Shown here: positions 18,754-29,374 of the stretch, one piece after another | Numbering within the stretch: the first letter of the stretch is position 1 | Layout of the letters: each line of letters starts with the position of its first letter | Assembly (NCBI GenBank): GCA_017881025.1 | Contig: JADGRJ010000003.1 | Span: 1 to 50,389, forward strand | DNA length: 50,389 nt | Direction: 5' to 3' | From: Rhizobacter sp. | GTDB lineage: Bacteria > Pseudomonadota > Gammaproteobacteria > Burkholderiales > Burkholderiaceae_C | Program-made: the position numbers and the translations under genes | Notes under the pieces: generated by a model | Database searches by the model: none | Seen by the model: only the letters and a program-made list of their open reading frames with translations | What the model was told of the DNA's origin: nothing

Positions 18754-19503
18754 TCAGATCACCTTCGCTTCGGTCTTGAGCTTGGCGACGAGCGCCGCGA
18801 CGTCGGCGACCTTCACGCCGGCGCCGCGCTTCGGCGGTTCGCTCACCTTGAGCATCTTGAGGTGCGACTTGACGTCGACGCCGAGGTCGGCGGGCTTGAG
18901 CACGTCCATCTGCTTCTTCTTCGCCTTCATGATGTTGGGCAACGTCACGTAGCGCGGCTCGTTCAAGCGCAGGTCGGCCGTGATCACCGCGGGCAGCTTG
19001 ACCTTGAGCGTCTCGAGGCCGCCGTCGACCTCGCGCGTGACGCTGGCGTAGCCGTCAGCGACCTCGATCTTCGAGGCGAAGGTCGCCTGCGGCAGGTCGG
19101 CGAGCGCGGCCAGCATCTGGCCGGTCTGGTTGCAGTCGTCGTCGATCGCCTGCTTGCCGAGGATGACGAGGCCGGGCTGCTCCTTGTCGACCAGCGCCTT
19201 CAGCAGCTTGGCGACCGCGAGCGGCTGGAGCTCGTCGTCGCACTGAACCAGGATCGCGCGGTCGGCACCGATCGCCATCGCCGTGCGCAAGGTCTCCTGG
19301 CACTGCTGGACGCCGCACGACACCGCGATCACCTCGGTCGCGACGCCCTTCTCCTTCAGCCGCACCGCCTCCTCGACGGCGATCTCGTCGAAGGGGTTCA
19401 TGCTCATCTTGACGTTGGCGATGTCGACGCCGCTGCCGTCGGATTTGACGCGTACCTTGACGTTGTAGTCGACGACACGCTTGACGGGGACGAGAACTTT
19501 CAT
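18754..19503 (-). CDS. etfB: Electron transfer flavoprotein beta subunit
   Basis: AMP-binding ETF subunit that docks partner dehydrogenases. It has 249 residues, the standard length. Signatures are [17 protein letters not shown] at the N-terminus, [19 protein letters not shown] near residue 35, and the recognition-loop region [28 protein letters not shown] near 175-205. An AGGAG ribosome binding site lies 7 nt upstream of the ATG. A candidate -10 (TAAAAT, 19554-19559) and a CGATCG palindrome lie in the upstream gap. Confidence 0.95.
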   Translation of the reverse strand: MKVLVPVKRVVDYNVKVRVKSDGSGVDIANVKMSMNPFDEIAVEEAVRLKEKGVATEVIAVSCGVQQCQETLRTAMAIGADRAILVQCDDELQPLAVAKLLKALVDKEQPGLVILGKQAIDDDCNQTGQMLAALADLPQATFASKIEVADGYASVTREVDGGLETLKVKLPAVITADLRLNEPRYVTLPNIMKAKKKQMDVLKPADLGVDVKSHLKMLKVSEPPKRGAGVKVADVAALVAKLKTEAKVI

Positions 19504-19535
19504 CGAGCAGCTCCTGCCGAGGATCTGTGAGGGAT

Positions 19536-19559
19536 CGATCGAACGATCGTGCTATTTTA
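19536..19559 (-). promoter_or_regulatory. Candidate etfB promoter -10 with adjacent palindromic operator
   Basis: On the minus strand TAAAAT (19554-19559) could be a -10 hexamer. Immediately downstream, CGATCG-AA-CGATCG (19536-19549) is a 14-bp palindrome covering the expected transcription start, a typical repressor position. No clear -35 is visible. The remaining gap to the lipoprotein gene at 19640 holds GC-rich sequence without an evident gene. Confidence 0.4.
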
Positions 19560-19639
19560 GCCGGCGCGCGGCCCTGACCCGCCGGCGCGTCGGCGCACCG
19601 GTGTTCGCGTCCGGCCGTGGGCGTGCCGGCGCGCTCTCG

Positions 19640-19951
19640 TCAGGGCGCGGAGGCCGGCGTCGCGGGCTTGGCCGGCAAGCGATCGTCGCAGTAGAACTGC
19701 ACTTCGGCGGTCTGCACGCTGAACAGGTGCCAGCCGTTCGACTGGCCGACGTTGATCACCGCGCGCTTGCCCTGCGCATCGCAGAACTCGTTGGCGCGGG
19801 CGATGCCGCGGGTCTTGATCTCGGCGTCGCTCGGATTGCCGCCGCCGGCGTTCGTTCTCACGCGATACGTCGTGGCTCCCGTCTTCACGATCTCGGACGG
19901 CGTCGAGCAAGCGGCGACCGCGACGACGACCAAGCCGATCAAAGCTCTCAT
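19640..19951 (-). CDS. Small putative lipoprotein (unknown function)
   Basis: 103 residues from ATG 19951, which has GGGA about 8 nt upstream. The signal peptide MRALIGLVVVAVAAC ends in a lipobox (VAAC, Cys15), so the product is probably a membrane-anchored lipoprotein. The mature part holds ATTYRVRTNAGGGNPSDAEIK, then a helix with RANEFCDAQGK, and a strand FSVQTAEVQFYCDD; the two late cysteines could pair. I recall similar small lipoproteins of unknown function in proteobacteria but assign no role. An upstream in-frame ATG at 19993 would bury the signal peptide and is rejected. Confidence 0.75.
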   Translation of the reverse strand: MRALIGLVVVAVAACSTPSEIVKTGATTYRVRTNAGGGNPSDAEIKTRGIARANEFCDAQGKRAVINVGQSNGWHLFSVQTAEVQFYCDDRLPAKPATPASAP

Positions 19952-20102
19952 GTGTTTCCCATCGGTGACGCCCATGCGCCGAGCGCATCGCAATGTCCGT
20001 TCATCACCACGACTCTATAGGTGAATCGGCGTTGAAAAGCGTTGCCGCTGTGTGCGCTTGTGCACGCGTTCGTTCAGTTACTTCGCAGCGATGACGCACC
20101 CC

Positions 20103-20108
20103 TATGAT
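20103..20108 (+). promoter_or_regulatory. Candidate -10 for tRNA-Leu(TAA)
   Basis: TATGAT lies 12 bases before the mature tRNA 5' end, so the primary transcript would have a very short leader. No consensus -35 is seen at 16-18 bases upstream. Confidence 0.4.
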
Positions 20109-20120
20109 CCGCGCCACCCT

Positions 20121-20206
20121 GCCCGGGTGACGGAATAGGTAGACGTAGCGCGCTTAAAACGCGTCGCCGAATAGGCGTGTGGGTTCGAATCCCGCCCTGG
20201 GCACCA
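20121..20206 (+). tRNA. tRNA-Leu (TAA)
   Basis: An 86-nt class II tRNA with encoded CCA. The acceptor GCCCGGG pairs with CCTGGGC (one G-U), the anticodon stem encloses loop CTTAAAA with anticodon TAA, the long variable arm is present, and the T-loop reads GGTTCGAATCC. In E. coli this isoacceptor (leuZ) follows tRNA-Gly(GCC) and tRNA-Cys(GCA); here it is on the strand opposite to those two. Confidence 0.97.
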
Positions 20207-20216
20207 GCGACGCACG

Positions 20217-20241
20217 AAGAAAAGCCCGCAAGAGCGGGCTT
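20217..20241 (-). terminator. Intrinsic terminator (PEP-CTERM gene; also downstream of tRNA-Leu)
   Basis: aagcccgc (20222-20229) pairs with gcgggctt (20234-20241) across the loop aaga. On the minus strand the hairpin is followed by TTTTCTT, so it terminates the PEP-CTERM transcript 20 bases after its stop. On the plus strand the same hairpin follows tRNA-Leu by 15 bases but lacks a T-run. Confidence 0.8.
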
Positions 20242-20261
20242 GATCGAGGATCGCTTTCGCG

Positions 20262-20963
20262 TCAGCGCGGCTGACGTCGACGCCGAGCGATCGCGCCGAC
20301 TGCCGCCAGCCCGGCGAGCATGAGCGCGTATGTCTCCGGCTCCGGGATTGGCTGCGTCGTGACGCTGGCGAACAGATCCGCCGAGGCGGTGCCGCCTTCG
20401 CGCACGTGGAACTGGAGCGCGTTGGAGGTCAGGAAGCCGTCGCCGACGATGTTCTCGAAGTCGGTGAGCTTGACCCGGTAAGTCGTTCCGCCGATCAGGA
20501 AGTCAGTACTGCTGAACGCGCTCGGCAGGTTGACGAAGTCGGCGTTTTCATCGTCCGTCCCGGTGTTCGGCGTCGAGTTGAGCGTGAACAGGTAGGAGCT
20601 CACGACTGGCGGCAACGCCGGCACGCCGAAGTTCAGGGTCAGCGCGAGATTGATCGAATCGGGCGTGCTGCCGAGAGCGGTCGTGCCGTTGAAGTAAGTG
20701 ATCGTGCCGACCTTGAACGGCGTTTCGAGAACACCGTTGAAGGGCCCGCCGACGAAGGTCAGGCTGTTCGGCGGCGTGCCGAAGCCGGTGCTGTCACCCC
20801 AGGCGAAGATCGACGTGCCGACGCCGGCCGTGACGATCGGTGCTGCCGACGGGTTGGGATCGACCCAGACCCCCGAGGTCGACCCGGAAACAGGTTGCGC
20901 CAGCGCGGCCTGGGCCATCACCAGGCCCAGCGCCAATGCGGCAAGTGCTCGATCGATTCGCAT
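20262..20963 (-). CDS. PEP-CTERM sorting domain protein, probably choice-of-anchor K type
   Basis: Exported protein of 233 residues. A signal peptide (RALAALALGLVMAQAALAQ, cleavage near 22) is followed by a beta-rich, Gly/Thr/Asn-rich body (SGVWVDPNPSAAP, VGTSIFAWGDS, SLTFVGGPF) that resembles the choice-of-anchor K domain. The C-terminus has the PEP-CTERM signal: PIPEPETYALML (PEP at about 207), a hydrophobic helix, then RRRRQPR. Such proteins are cut by an exosortase (EpsH) and reach the surface or extracellular matrix. ATG 20963 has GGAAA nearby; upstream in-frame sequence runs through tRNA-Cys and is not coding. It sits between tRNA-Leu and tRNA-Cys. Confidence 0.88.
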   Translation of the reverse strand: MRIDRALAALALGLVMAQAALAQPVSGSTSGVWVDPNPSAAPIVTAGVGTSIFAWGDSTGFGTPPNSLTFVGGPFNGVLETPFKVGTITYFNGTTALGSTPDSINLALTLNFGVPALPPVVSSYLFTLNSTPNTGTDDENADFVNLPSAFSSTDFLIGGTTYRVKLTDFENIVGDGFLTSNALQFHVREGGTASADLFASVTTQPIPEPETYALMLAGLAAVGAIARRRRQPR

Positions 20964-21084
20964 GATTTCCGCCCCTTGCGGCACGACAGGCCGCTGTGCC
21001 GCGACGTTAGCCGCTGATTCCGGGAATGCATCACCCCGATAGGGGACGACCCCGCGTTCGAGGGGTGGAACGGACGATGGAGGA

Positions 21085-21158
21085 TGGAGGCGCGGGCCGG
21101 AGTCGAACCGACCTACTCGGATTTGCAATCCGGTGCATAACCGCTTTGCTACCGCGCC
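21085..21158 (-). tRNA. tRNA-Cys (GCA)
   Basis: A 74-nt tRNA with encoded CCA. The acceptor GGCGCGG pairs with CCGCGCC, the anticodon loop holds GCA between GGATT and AATCC, the T-loop is GGTTCGACTCC, and the discriminator base is T (U73), the main cysteine identity element. It lies downstream of tRNA-Gly on the same strand, with a terminator-like hairpin between them. Confidence 0.97.
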
Positions 21159-21206
21159 GTCTTCGGCGTCTCGGCGGAACGATGTCCGACGAGGCCCGAC
21201 TCGATG

Positions 21207-21233
21207 AAAAAGGGAAGCCTCGGCTTCCCTTTT
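21207..21233 (-). terminator. Intrinsic terminator between tRNA-Gly and tRNA-Cys
   Basis: Arms 21208-21219 and 21222-21233 pair perfectly over 12 bp (aaaagggaagcc) with a 2-nt loop. On the minus strand it is followed by TTTTT, 8 bases after tRNA-Gly's 3' side spacer. It should separate the tRNA-Gly transcript from tRNA-Cys, unlike the cotranscribed E. coli arrangement. Confidence 0.8.
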
Positions 21234-21241
21234 CGCTGTTC

Positions 21242-21317
21242 TGGAGCGGGAGAAGAGTCTCGAACTCTCGACCTCAACCTTGGCAAGGTTGCGCTCTACC
21301 AACTGAGCTACTCCCGC
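21242..21317 (-). tRNA. tRNA-Gly (GCC)
   Basis: A 76-nt tRNA with encoded CCA. The acceptor GCGGGAG pairs with CTCCCGC, the D-arm is GCTCAGTTGGTAGAGC, the anticodon GCC lies in loop TTGCCAA, and the T-loop is GAGTTCGAGACTC. It lies 99 bases downstream of lon on the same strand, with its own candidate -10 upstream. Confidence 0.97.
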
Positions 21318-21358
21318 ATCGCGGACCGGCGCTTTTCAGCATCGGCAACGCGGGCGCA

Positions 21359-21364
21359 AGTATA
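21359..21364 (-). promoter_or_regulatory. Candidate -10 for tRNA-Gly
   Basis: TATACT on the minus strand, 41 bases upstream of the mature tRNA-Gly 5' end and 52 bases after the lon stop. No good -35 is visible. Read-through from lon is the alternative. Confidence 0.35.
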
Positions 21365-21416
21365 GCGGCATCGTGCGGGCCGCGCCTCGGCGCACGGCTC
21401 GCGCGAGCGCCGCGCC

Positions 21417-23849
<2,433 letters not shown>

Positions 23850-23936
23850 TGGGACCTCTCTTTCTCAGCCGATGTGAGGCTCGAGACAGCGATTAAAAGG
23901 GGCGGCGGGGAGGCCGGGCGCCGCGGGGAAGAACCT

Positions 23937-23956
23937 GCCCGATCGGGGAGTCGGGC
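23937..23956 (-). terminator. Weak hairpin after clpX
   Basis: gcccga (23937-23942) and tcgggc (23951-23956) pair over 6 bp, 10 bases after the clpX stop. There is no clean T-run, so it may not stop transcription and clpX-lon read-through is possible. Confidence 0.3.
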
Positions 23957-23965
23957 TTGCAGGCA

Positions 23966-25234
<1,269 letters not shown>

Positions 25235-25277
25235 GGAAGTCGCTTAGGAGGCGGCGGCCAACGGGGACGCGAAAACA

Positions 25278-25283
25278 ATCATA
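25278..25283 (-). promoter_or_regulatory. Candidate -10 for clpX
   Basis: TATGAT on the minus strand just after the clpP terminator and 43 bases before the clpX ATG. The -35 region overlaps the terminator T-run and is poor, so support comes mainly from position. Confidence 0.35.
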
Positions 25284-25287
25284 GTGG

Positions 25288-25326
25288 AAAAGAAAACGGA
25301 GCCTTCACCCGGAGAAAGGCCCCGTT
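25288..25326 (-). terminator. Intrinsic terminator between clpP and clpX
   Basis: On the minus strand aacgg-c-gcctt style arms (25322-25326 plus 25316-25320 against 25295-25299 plus 25301-25305) pair over 10 bp with one mismatch, followed by TTTTCTTTT. It lies 57 bases after the clpP stop. Confidence 0.75.
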
Positions 25327-25383
25327 GGGCGTGTTGTTGCCGCCTTCCCACGGCCGGCGCGTTTGCCGGCACTTTTGCGCGCT

Positions 25384-26019
25384 TTACCCCCGGTTGACGG
25401 GGGTCGGCGGCGCGTCGCGCTGGCTCAGCACCTTGTCGATCAGGCCGTAGGCCTTCGACTCCTCGGGATCCATGAAGAAGTCGCGCTCCATGTCGGCGCG
25501 GATCTTCTCGATCGGCTGGCCGGTGCGTTCGGCATAGATCTTGTTGAGCTGCTCGCGCGTCTTCAGGATCTCGCGAGCGTGGATCTCGATGTCGGTGGCC
25601 TGGCCCTGCGCGCCGCCCGACGGCTGGTGGATCATGACGCGCGAGTTCGGCAGCGCCATGCGCTTGCCCTTGGCGCCGGCCATCAGCAGGAACGAGCCCA
25701 TGCTGGCGGCGATGCCCATGCACATCGTCGAGACGTCGGGCTTGACGAACTGCATCGTGTCGTAGATCGACAGGCCCGCGCTCACCGAGCCACCCGGCGA
25801 GTTGATGTAGAGGTGGATGTCCTTGTCGGGGTTCTCGCTCTCGAGGAAGAGCATCTGCGCGACGACGAGGTTGGCCGTCTGGTCGGTCACCGGGCCGACC
25901 AGGAAGATCAGCCGCTCGCGCAGGAGCCGGCTGTAGATGTCGTACGCACGCTCGCCGCGTCCCGACGTCTCGATGACGATCGGCACCAGGCCCAGACCTT
26001 CGGTTTGCAGCGCGCTCAT
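25384..26019 (-). CDS. clpP: ATP-dependent Clp protease proteolytic subunit ClpP
   Basis: Tetradecameric serine protease. From ATG 26019 (AGGA upstream) it has 211 residues. The catalytic triad is Ser106 in GIAASMGSF, His131 in MIHQPSGG and Asp180 in MERDFF. The oxyanion-hole glycines sit in [11 protein letters not shown]. An in-frame ATG at 26076 would add 19 residues without family support. It follows tig by 103 bases in the conserved tig-clpP-clpX-lon order. Confidence 0.96.
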   Translation of the reverse strand: MSALQTEGLGLVPIVIETSGRGERAYDIYSRLLRERLIFLVGPVTDQTANLVVAQMLFLESENPDKDIHLYINSPGGSVSAGLSIYDTMQFVKPDVSTMCMGIAASMGSFLLMAGAKGKRMALPNSRVMIHQPSGGAQGQATDIEIHAREILKTREQLNKIYAERTGQPIEKIRADMERDFFMDPEESKAYGLIDKVLSQRDAPPTPVNRG

Positions 26020-26122
26020 GAATCGTTCCTGCTCTCTTGGATGATCGACATATCGAGGTTGATTATGGGACGGCAAGCCGGCACCGACGATGCAACGCCC
26101 TGCCCGATCGGACAGCGCCTCG

Positions 26123-27430
26123 TCAGCCGGCCATCAGCTCGTCGAAGGGCACGTTCTTCGCGGTCGCCTTGGCGCGCTCGAGCACGTGCGCGGCGACGTT
26201 GTTCTCGACGACGATCGCCTCGACCTCGGCCATCCGGTTGCGGTCGCTCAGGTACCAGCGCATCACCTCGCCCGGCTTCTCGTAGCTCTGCGCGAGCTCC
26301 TCGATGTGCGCCTGCAGCTGCTCGGGCTTGGCCTGCAGGTTGTTGCTTCGCACGAGCTCGGCGACGACGAGGCCGAGGCGGACACGCCGCTCGGCCTGGG
26401 CCTGGAACATCTCGGCCGGGATCGGCGCCGTCTCGGCGTCCTTGACGCCGCGCTTCTTCAGGTCGCCGCGCATCTGCTCGACCATCCGCTCGGTCTCGCC
26501 GGCGACGAGCGACTTCGGCACCTCGAGCTCGGCCGACTTGACGAGCGCGTCCATGACGCTCGCCTTGTTGCGCGCCTGGACCCGGAACTTGACCTCGCGC
26601 TCGAGGTTCTTGCGAACGTCGGCGCGCAGCGCCTCGACCGTGCCGCCGGCGATGCCGAGCGCCTTGGCGAGCGACTCGTCGACCGCGGGCAGGTGCTGCG
26701 CCTCAATCTTCTTCAGCGTGACGGTGAAGTCGGCTTCCTTGCCGGCGACGTCCTTGCCCTGGTAGTCGGCAGGGAACTGGAGCGGGAAGGTCTTCGAGTC
26801 GCCGGCCTTCATGCCGCGCACCGCGCTGTCGAACTGTTCGAGCATCTGCCCTTCGCCGATCACGAACTGGAAGCCCTCGGCTTTGCCGCCGTCGAACGGA
26901 ACGCCGTCAACGGTGCCGGCGAAGTCGATCGTCACGCGGTCGCCGGCGGCGGCGCCTTCGCTCGCCGGTCGCTGCTGGAACGTGCGCCGCTGCTTCCTCA
27001 GGATCTCGATCGTCTTGTCGACCGCGTCGTCGGTGACCTCGGTGGTGATTCGCTCGACCTCGGCCTGCGAGAGGTCGCCGAGCTTGACCTCGGGATAGAC
27101 CTCGAAGGTGGCGTCGAAGGCGACCTCGCCCTCCGGCGCCTCGGCCTTCTCGGTGATCCGCGGCGGCCCGGCGACGCGCAGCTTGGCCTCGTTGACCGCC
27201 TGCGAGAAGACCTGTCCGACCTTGTCGTTCAGGACCTCGCTGTGGACCGAGTAGCCGTAGCGCTGCGAGACGACGCTCATCGGCACCTTGCCGGGACGAA
27301 AGCCGTCGGCGCGGACGGTGCGCGAGAGGCGGCGCAGGCGCGACTCGACTTCGGAGGCGATCGTCGCCGCGGGCAACGACAGGGTGATTCGCCGCTCGAG
27401 CTTGTCGAGGGTTTCAACGTGGACGGCCAT
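26123..27430 (-). CDS. tig: Trigger factor, ribosome-associated chaperone and PPIase
   Basis: Binds the ribosome near L23 and shields nascent chains. From ATG 27430 it has 435 residues. The N-terminal domain carries the ribosome-binding signature GFRPGKVP (residues about 43-50). The FKBP-type PPIase domain follows ([20 protein letters not shown] near 160), then the helical C-terminal domain. The frame stays open upstream to 27538, but that extension translates the tRNA-Leu gene and is not protein. Only 27 bases separate the start from the tRNA, leaving no room for a separate promoter unless it lies in the tRNA. Confidence 0.95.
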   Translation of the reverse strand: MAVHVETLDKLERRITLSLPAATIASEVESRLRRLSRTVRADGFRPGKVPMSVVSQRYGYSVHSEVLNDKVGQVFSQAVNEAKLRVAGPPRITEKAEAPEGEVAFDATFEVYPEVKLGDLSQAEVERITTEVTDDAVDKTIEILRKQRRTFQQRPASEGAAAGDRVTIDFAGTVDGVPFDGGKAEGFQFVIGEGQMLEQFDSAVRGMKAGDSKTFPLQFPADYQGKDVAGKEADFTVTLKKIEAQHLPAVDESLAKALGIAGGTVEALRADVRKNLEREVKFRVQARNKASVMDALVKSAELEVPKSLVAGETERMVEQMRGDLKKRGVKDAETAPIPAEMFQAQAERRVRLGLVVAELVRSNNLQAKPEQLQAHIEELAQSYEKPGEVMRWYLSDRNRMAEVEAIVVENNVAAHVLERAKATAKNVPFDELMAG

Positions 27431-27457
27431 GGTGGTTTTCGGTCTTTCGATGAGATC

Positions 27458-27544
27458 TGGTGCGCGGGGTCGGACTCGAACCGACACGCCGGTGAAGGCG
27501 TCAGGACCTAAACCTGGTGCGTCTACCAATTTCGCCACCCGCGC
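27458..27544 (-). tRNA. tRNA-Leu (TAG)
   Basis: An 87-nt class II tRNA with encoded CCA. The acceptor GCGCGGG pairs with the CCCGCGC side, the D-arm is GGCGAAATTGGTAGACGC, the anticodon loop TTTAGGT gives TAG, and the long variable arm and T-loop GGTTCGAGTCC are present. The bases up to hpnC include TAAACT, 17 nt upstream on the minus strand, as a possible -10. It is immediately upstream of tig on the same strand. Confidence 0.97.
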
Positions 27545-27611
27545 GGCGGAGGCAGCCGGCTAGTTTACCGGCTTGCCCACGGGCCTGGGGCCGACCGGCA
27601 CGGCAGGCGCC

Positions 27612-28508
27612 ATGCATGGAGAATCCCCGCCCGTGAGCGTCGATCACTACGAGAACTTCCCGGTGGCCTCCTGGCTATGTCCGCCGCAGCTTCGCCCGCC
27701 GATCGTCGCGATCTACCGCTTCGCCCGCTCGGCCGACGACATCGCCGACGAAGGCGACGCGACGGCCGAGGAGCGGCTCGCCGACCTCGCCGCCTTTCGC
27801 GCCGACCTGCTGACGATCGCGGCGGGCCGGCCGCCGTCCCCGCGCTGGCCCGAGGTGTTCGGGCCGCTCTCGCGTGCGCTCGCCGAGCACCGTCTTCCGG
27901 TGTCGCTGCTCGACGACCTGCTCGATGCGTTTGCCCAGGACGCCGCGCAGACGCACTACGCCGATCGTTCCGAGCTGCTCGACTACTGCCGGCGCTCGGC
28001 GAATCCGATCGGCCGCCTGCTCCTGCACCTCTACGGCATCGCCGACCCCGACGCGCTGGCGCGATCCGACGCGATCTGCAGCGCGCTCCAGCTCGCCAAC
28101 TTCTGGCAGGACCTCGGCGTCGACGCCGCGCGCGGCCGCCTCTACGTGCCGGACGCCGATTCGCGCCGGCACGGCGTCGCCGTCGACGAGCTTCTCGGGC
28201 GGCGCGACAGCGCCCGCGTCCATGCGCTCGTCGCCGACCTCGTCGCCTGGGCGCGCGAGCTGATGCAGTCGGGCGCACCGCTCGTCCACGCGATCGGCGG
28301 CCGCGCCGGCTGGGAGCTCCGCTTCGTCGTCCAGGGCGGCCTGCGGGTGCTCGAGAAGATCGACCGCCTCGGCGGCGCCACCCTCGTCGAGCGGCCATCG
28401 ATCGGTGCGGCCGACGCGCCGGTGCTCGCCTGGCGCGCCCTGACCATGCGTCGGCGTGCCGACGAGCGCAGCGCAGCCGCGCCGTCGCCGCACGTCGATC
28501 GGTCCTAG
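27612..28508 (+). CDS. hpnC: Hydroxysqualene/squalene synthesis protein HpnC
   Basis: Trans-isoprenyl diphosphate synthase of the HpnCDE squalene pathway; HpnC converts presqualene diphosphate to hydroxysqualene. From ATG 27612 it has 298 residues. The first Asp-rich motif SADDIADEGD is near residue 39 and the second, NFWQDLGVDAARGRLY, near 163; NFPVASWL at the N-terminus is typical of HpnC. A GTG at 27633 preceded by GGAG is an alternative start giving VSVDHYENFP, and ATG 27573 would add 13 residues. hpnD starts 8 nt after the stop, so the genes form an operon. Confidence 0.92.
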   Translation: MHGESPPVSVDHYENFPVASWLCPPQLRPPIVAIYRFARSADDIADEGDATAEERLADLAAFRADLLTIAAGRPPSPRWPEVFGPLSRALAEHRLPVSLLDDLLDAFAQDAAQTHYADRSELLDYCRRSANPIGRLLLHLYGIADPDALARSDAICSALQLANFWQDLGVDAARGRLYVPDADSRRHGVAVDELLGRRDSARVHALVADLVAWARELMQSGAPLVHAIGGRAGWELRFVVQGGLRVLEKIDRLGGATLVERPSIGAADAPVLAWRALTMRRRADERSAAAPSPHVDRS

Positions 28509-28516
28509 GCGCCGAC

Positions 28517-29356
28517 GTGACGACCCCCGAGCAATACGTCCAGGAGAAGGCCGCCGCCAGCGGCTCGAGCTTCTACTACGCGTTCCTGTTCCTGACGCCG
28601 CCGCGGCGCGCCGCGATCACCGCGTTCTATGCCTTCTGCCGCGAGGTCGACGACGTCGCCGACGAGGTGTCCGACCCGGGCGTCGCCGGCGCCAAGCTCG
28701 CCTGGTGGCGCAGCGAGGTCGGCGCCGCGTTCACGGGCAACCCGAGTCATCCGGCGATGCGCGCGCTGCTGCCGCACGTCGCCGCCTACGGCATCGAGCC
28801 CAGGCACCTGCTCGCCGTCATCGACGGCTGCCAGATGGACCTCGACCAGTCTCGCTACCTCGATTTCCCCGGCCTCGCGAGCTACTGCGATCTCGTCGCC
28901 GGCGTCGTCGGCGAGGTCGCCGCCAACATCTTCGGCCGCACCCTGGACTCGACCGTCGCCTATGCGCACCGGCTCGGGCTGGCGATGCAGCTCACCAACA
29001 TCGTCCGCGACGTCGGCGACGATGCGCGGCGCGGCAGGATCTACCTGCCGATGAGCGAGCTGAAGCAATATGACGTCAAGGCCGCCGAGATCCTCGAGGG
29101 CAAGTACAGCGACCGCTTCACGGCGTTGATGCGCTTGCAGGCCGAGCGCGCGCATCGCACCTACGACGAGGCGCTGGCGCTGCTCGGCGACGCCGACCGC
29201 GCGGCGCAGAAGCCGGGGCTGATGATGGCCAACATCTACCGCAGCCTGCTGCGCGAGATCGAGGCCGACGACTTCGCCGTCCTGCATCAGCGCATCTCGC
29301 TGACGCCGATCCGAAAGCTCTGGATCGCGATGCAGACCAACTGGCGCGGGCGATGA
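28517..29356 (+). CDS. hpnD: Presqualene diphosphate synthase HpnD
   Basis: Condenses two farnesyl diphosphates to presqualene diphosphate. The GTG at 28517 gives 279 residues starting TTPEQYVQEKAAASGSSFYY, the usual HpnD N-terminus. The Asp motifs are VDDVADEVSD near 45 and NIVRDVGDDARRGRIYLP near 160. The GTG is 8 nt past the hpnC stop, consistent with coupling. hpnE follows 16 nt downstream. Together they turn farnesyl diphosphate into squalene, usually for hopanoids; no squalene-hopene cyclase lies in this window. Confidence 0.93.
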   Translation: MTTPEQYVQEKAAASGSSFYYAFLFLTPPRRAAITAFYAFCREVDDVADEVSDPGVAGAKLAWWRSEVGAAFTGNPSHPAMRALLPHVAAYGIEPRHLLAVIDGCQMDLDQSRYLDFPGLASYCDLVAGVVGEVAANIFGRTLDSTVAYAHRLGLAMQLTNIVRDVGDDARRGRIYLPMSELKQYDVKAAEILEGKYSDRFTALMRLQAERAHRTYDEALALLGDADRAAQKPGLMMANIYRSLLREIEADDFAVLHQRISLTPIRKLWIAMQTNWRGR

Positions 29357-29374
29357 ACCCGCGCGTTCGCGGGT
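29357..29374 (+). promoter_or_regulatory. Hairpin overlapping the hpnE start codon
   Basis: acccgcg (29357-29363) and cgcgggt (29368-29374) form a perfect 7-bp stem with a 4-nt loop directly after the hpnD stop. The hpnE GTG (29373-29375) begins inside the second arm. The hairpin would hide the hpnE start unless ribosomes finishing hpnD open it, a classical coupling layout. Confidence 0.45.

Noticed and set aside
20964-21302. Upstream extension of the PEP-CTERM gene to 21302
   Set aside because: The added residues translate tRNA-Cys and its flanks, and would bury the signal peptide.
27431-27538. N-terminal extension of trigger factor beginning MAKLVDAPGLGPDAF
   Set aside because: It is the translation of the tRNA-Leu(TAG) gene, a well-known false start pattern; the family N-terminus begins at ATG 27430.
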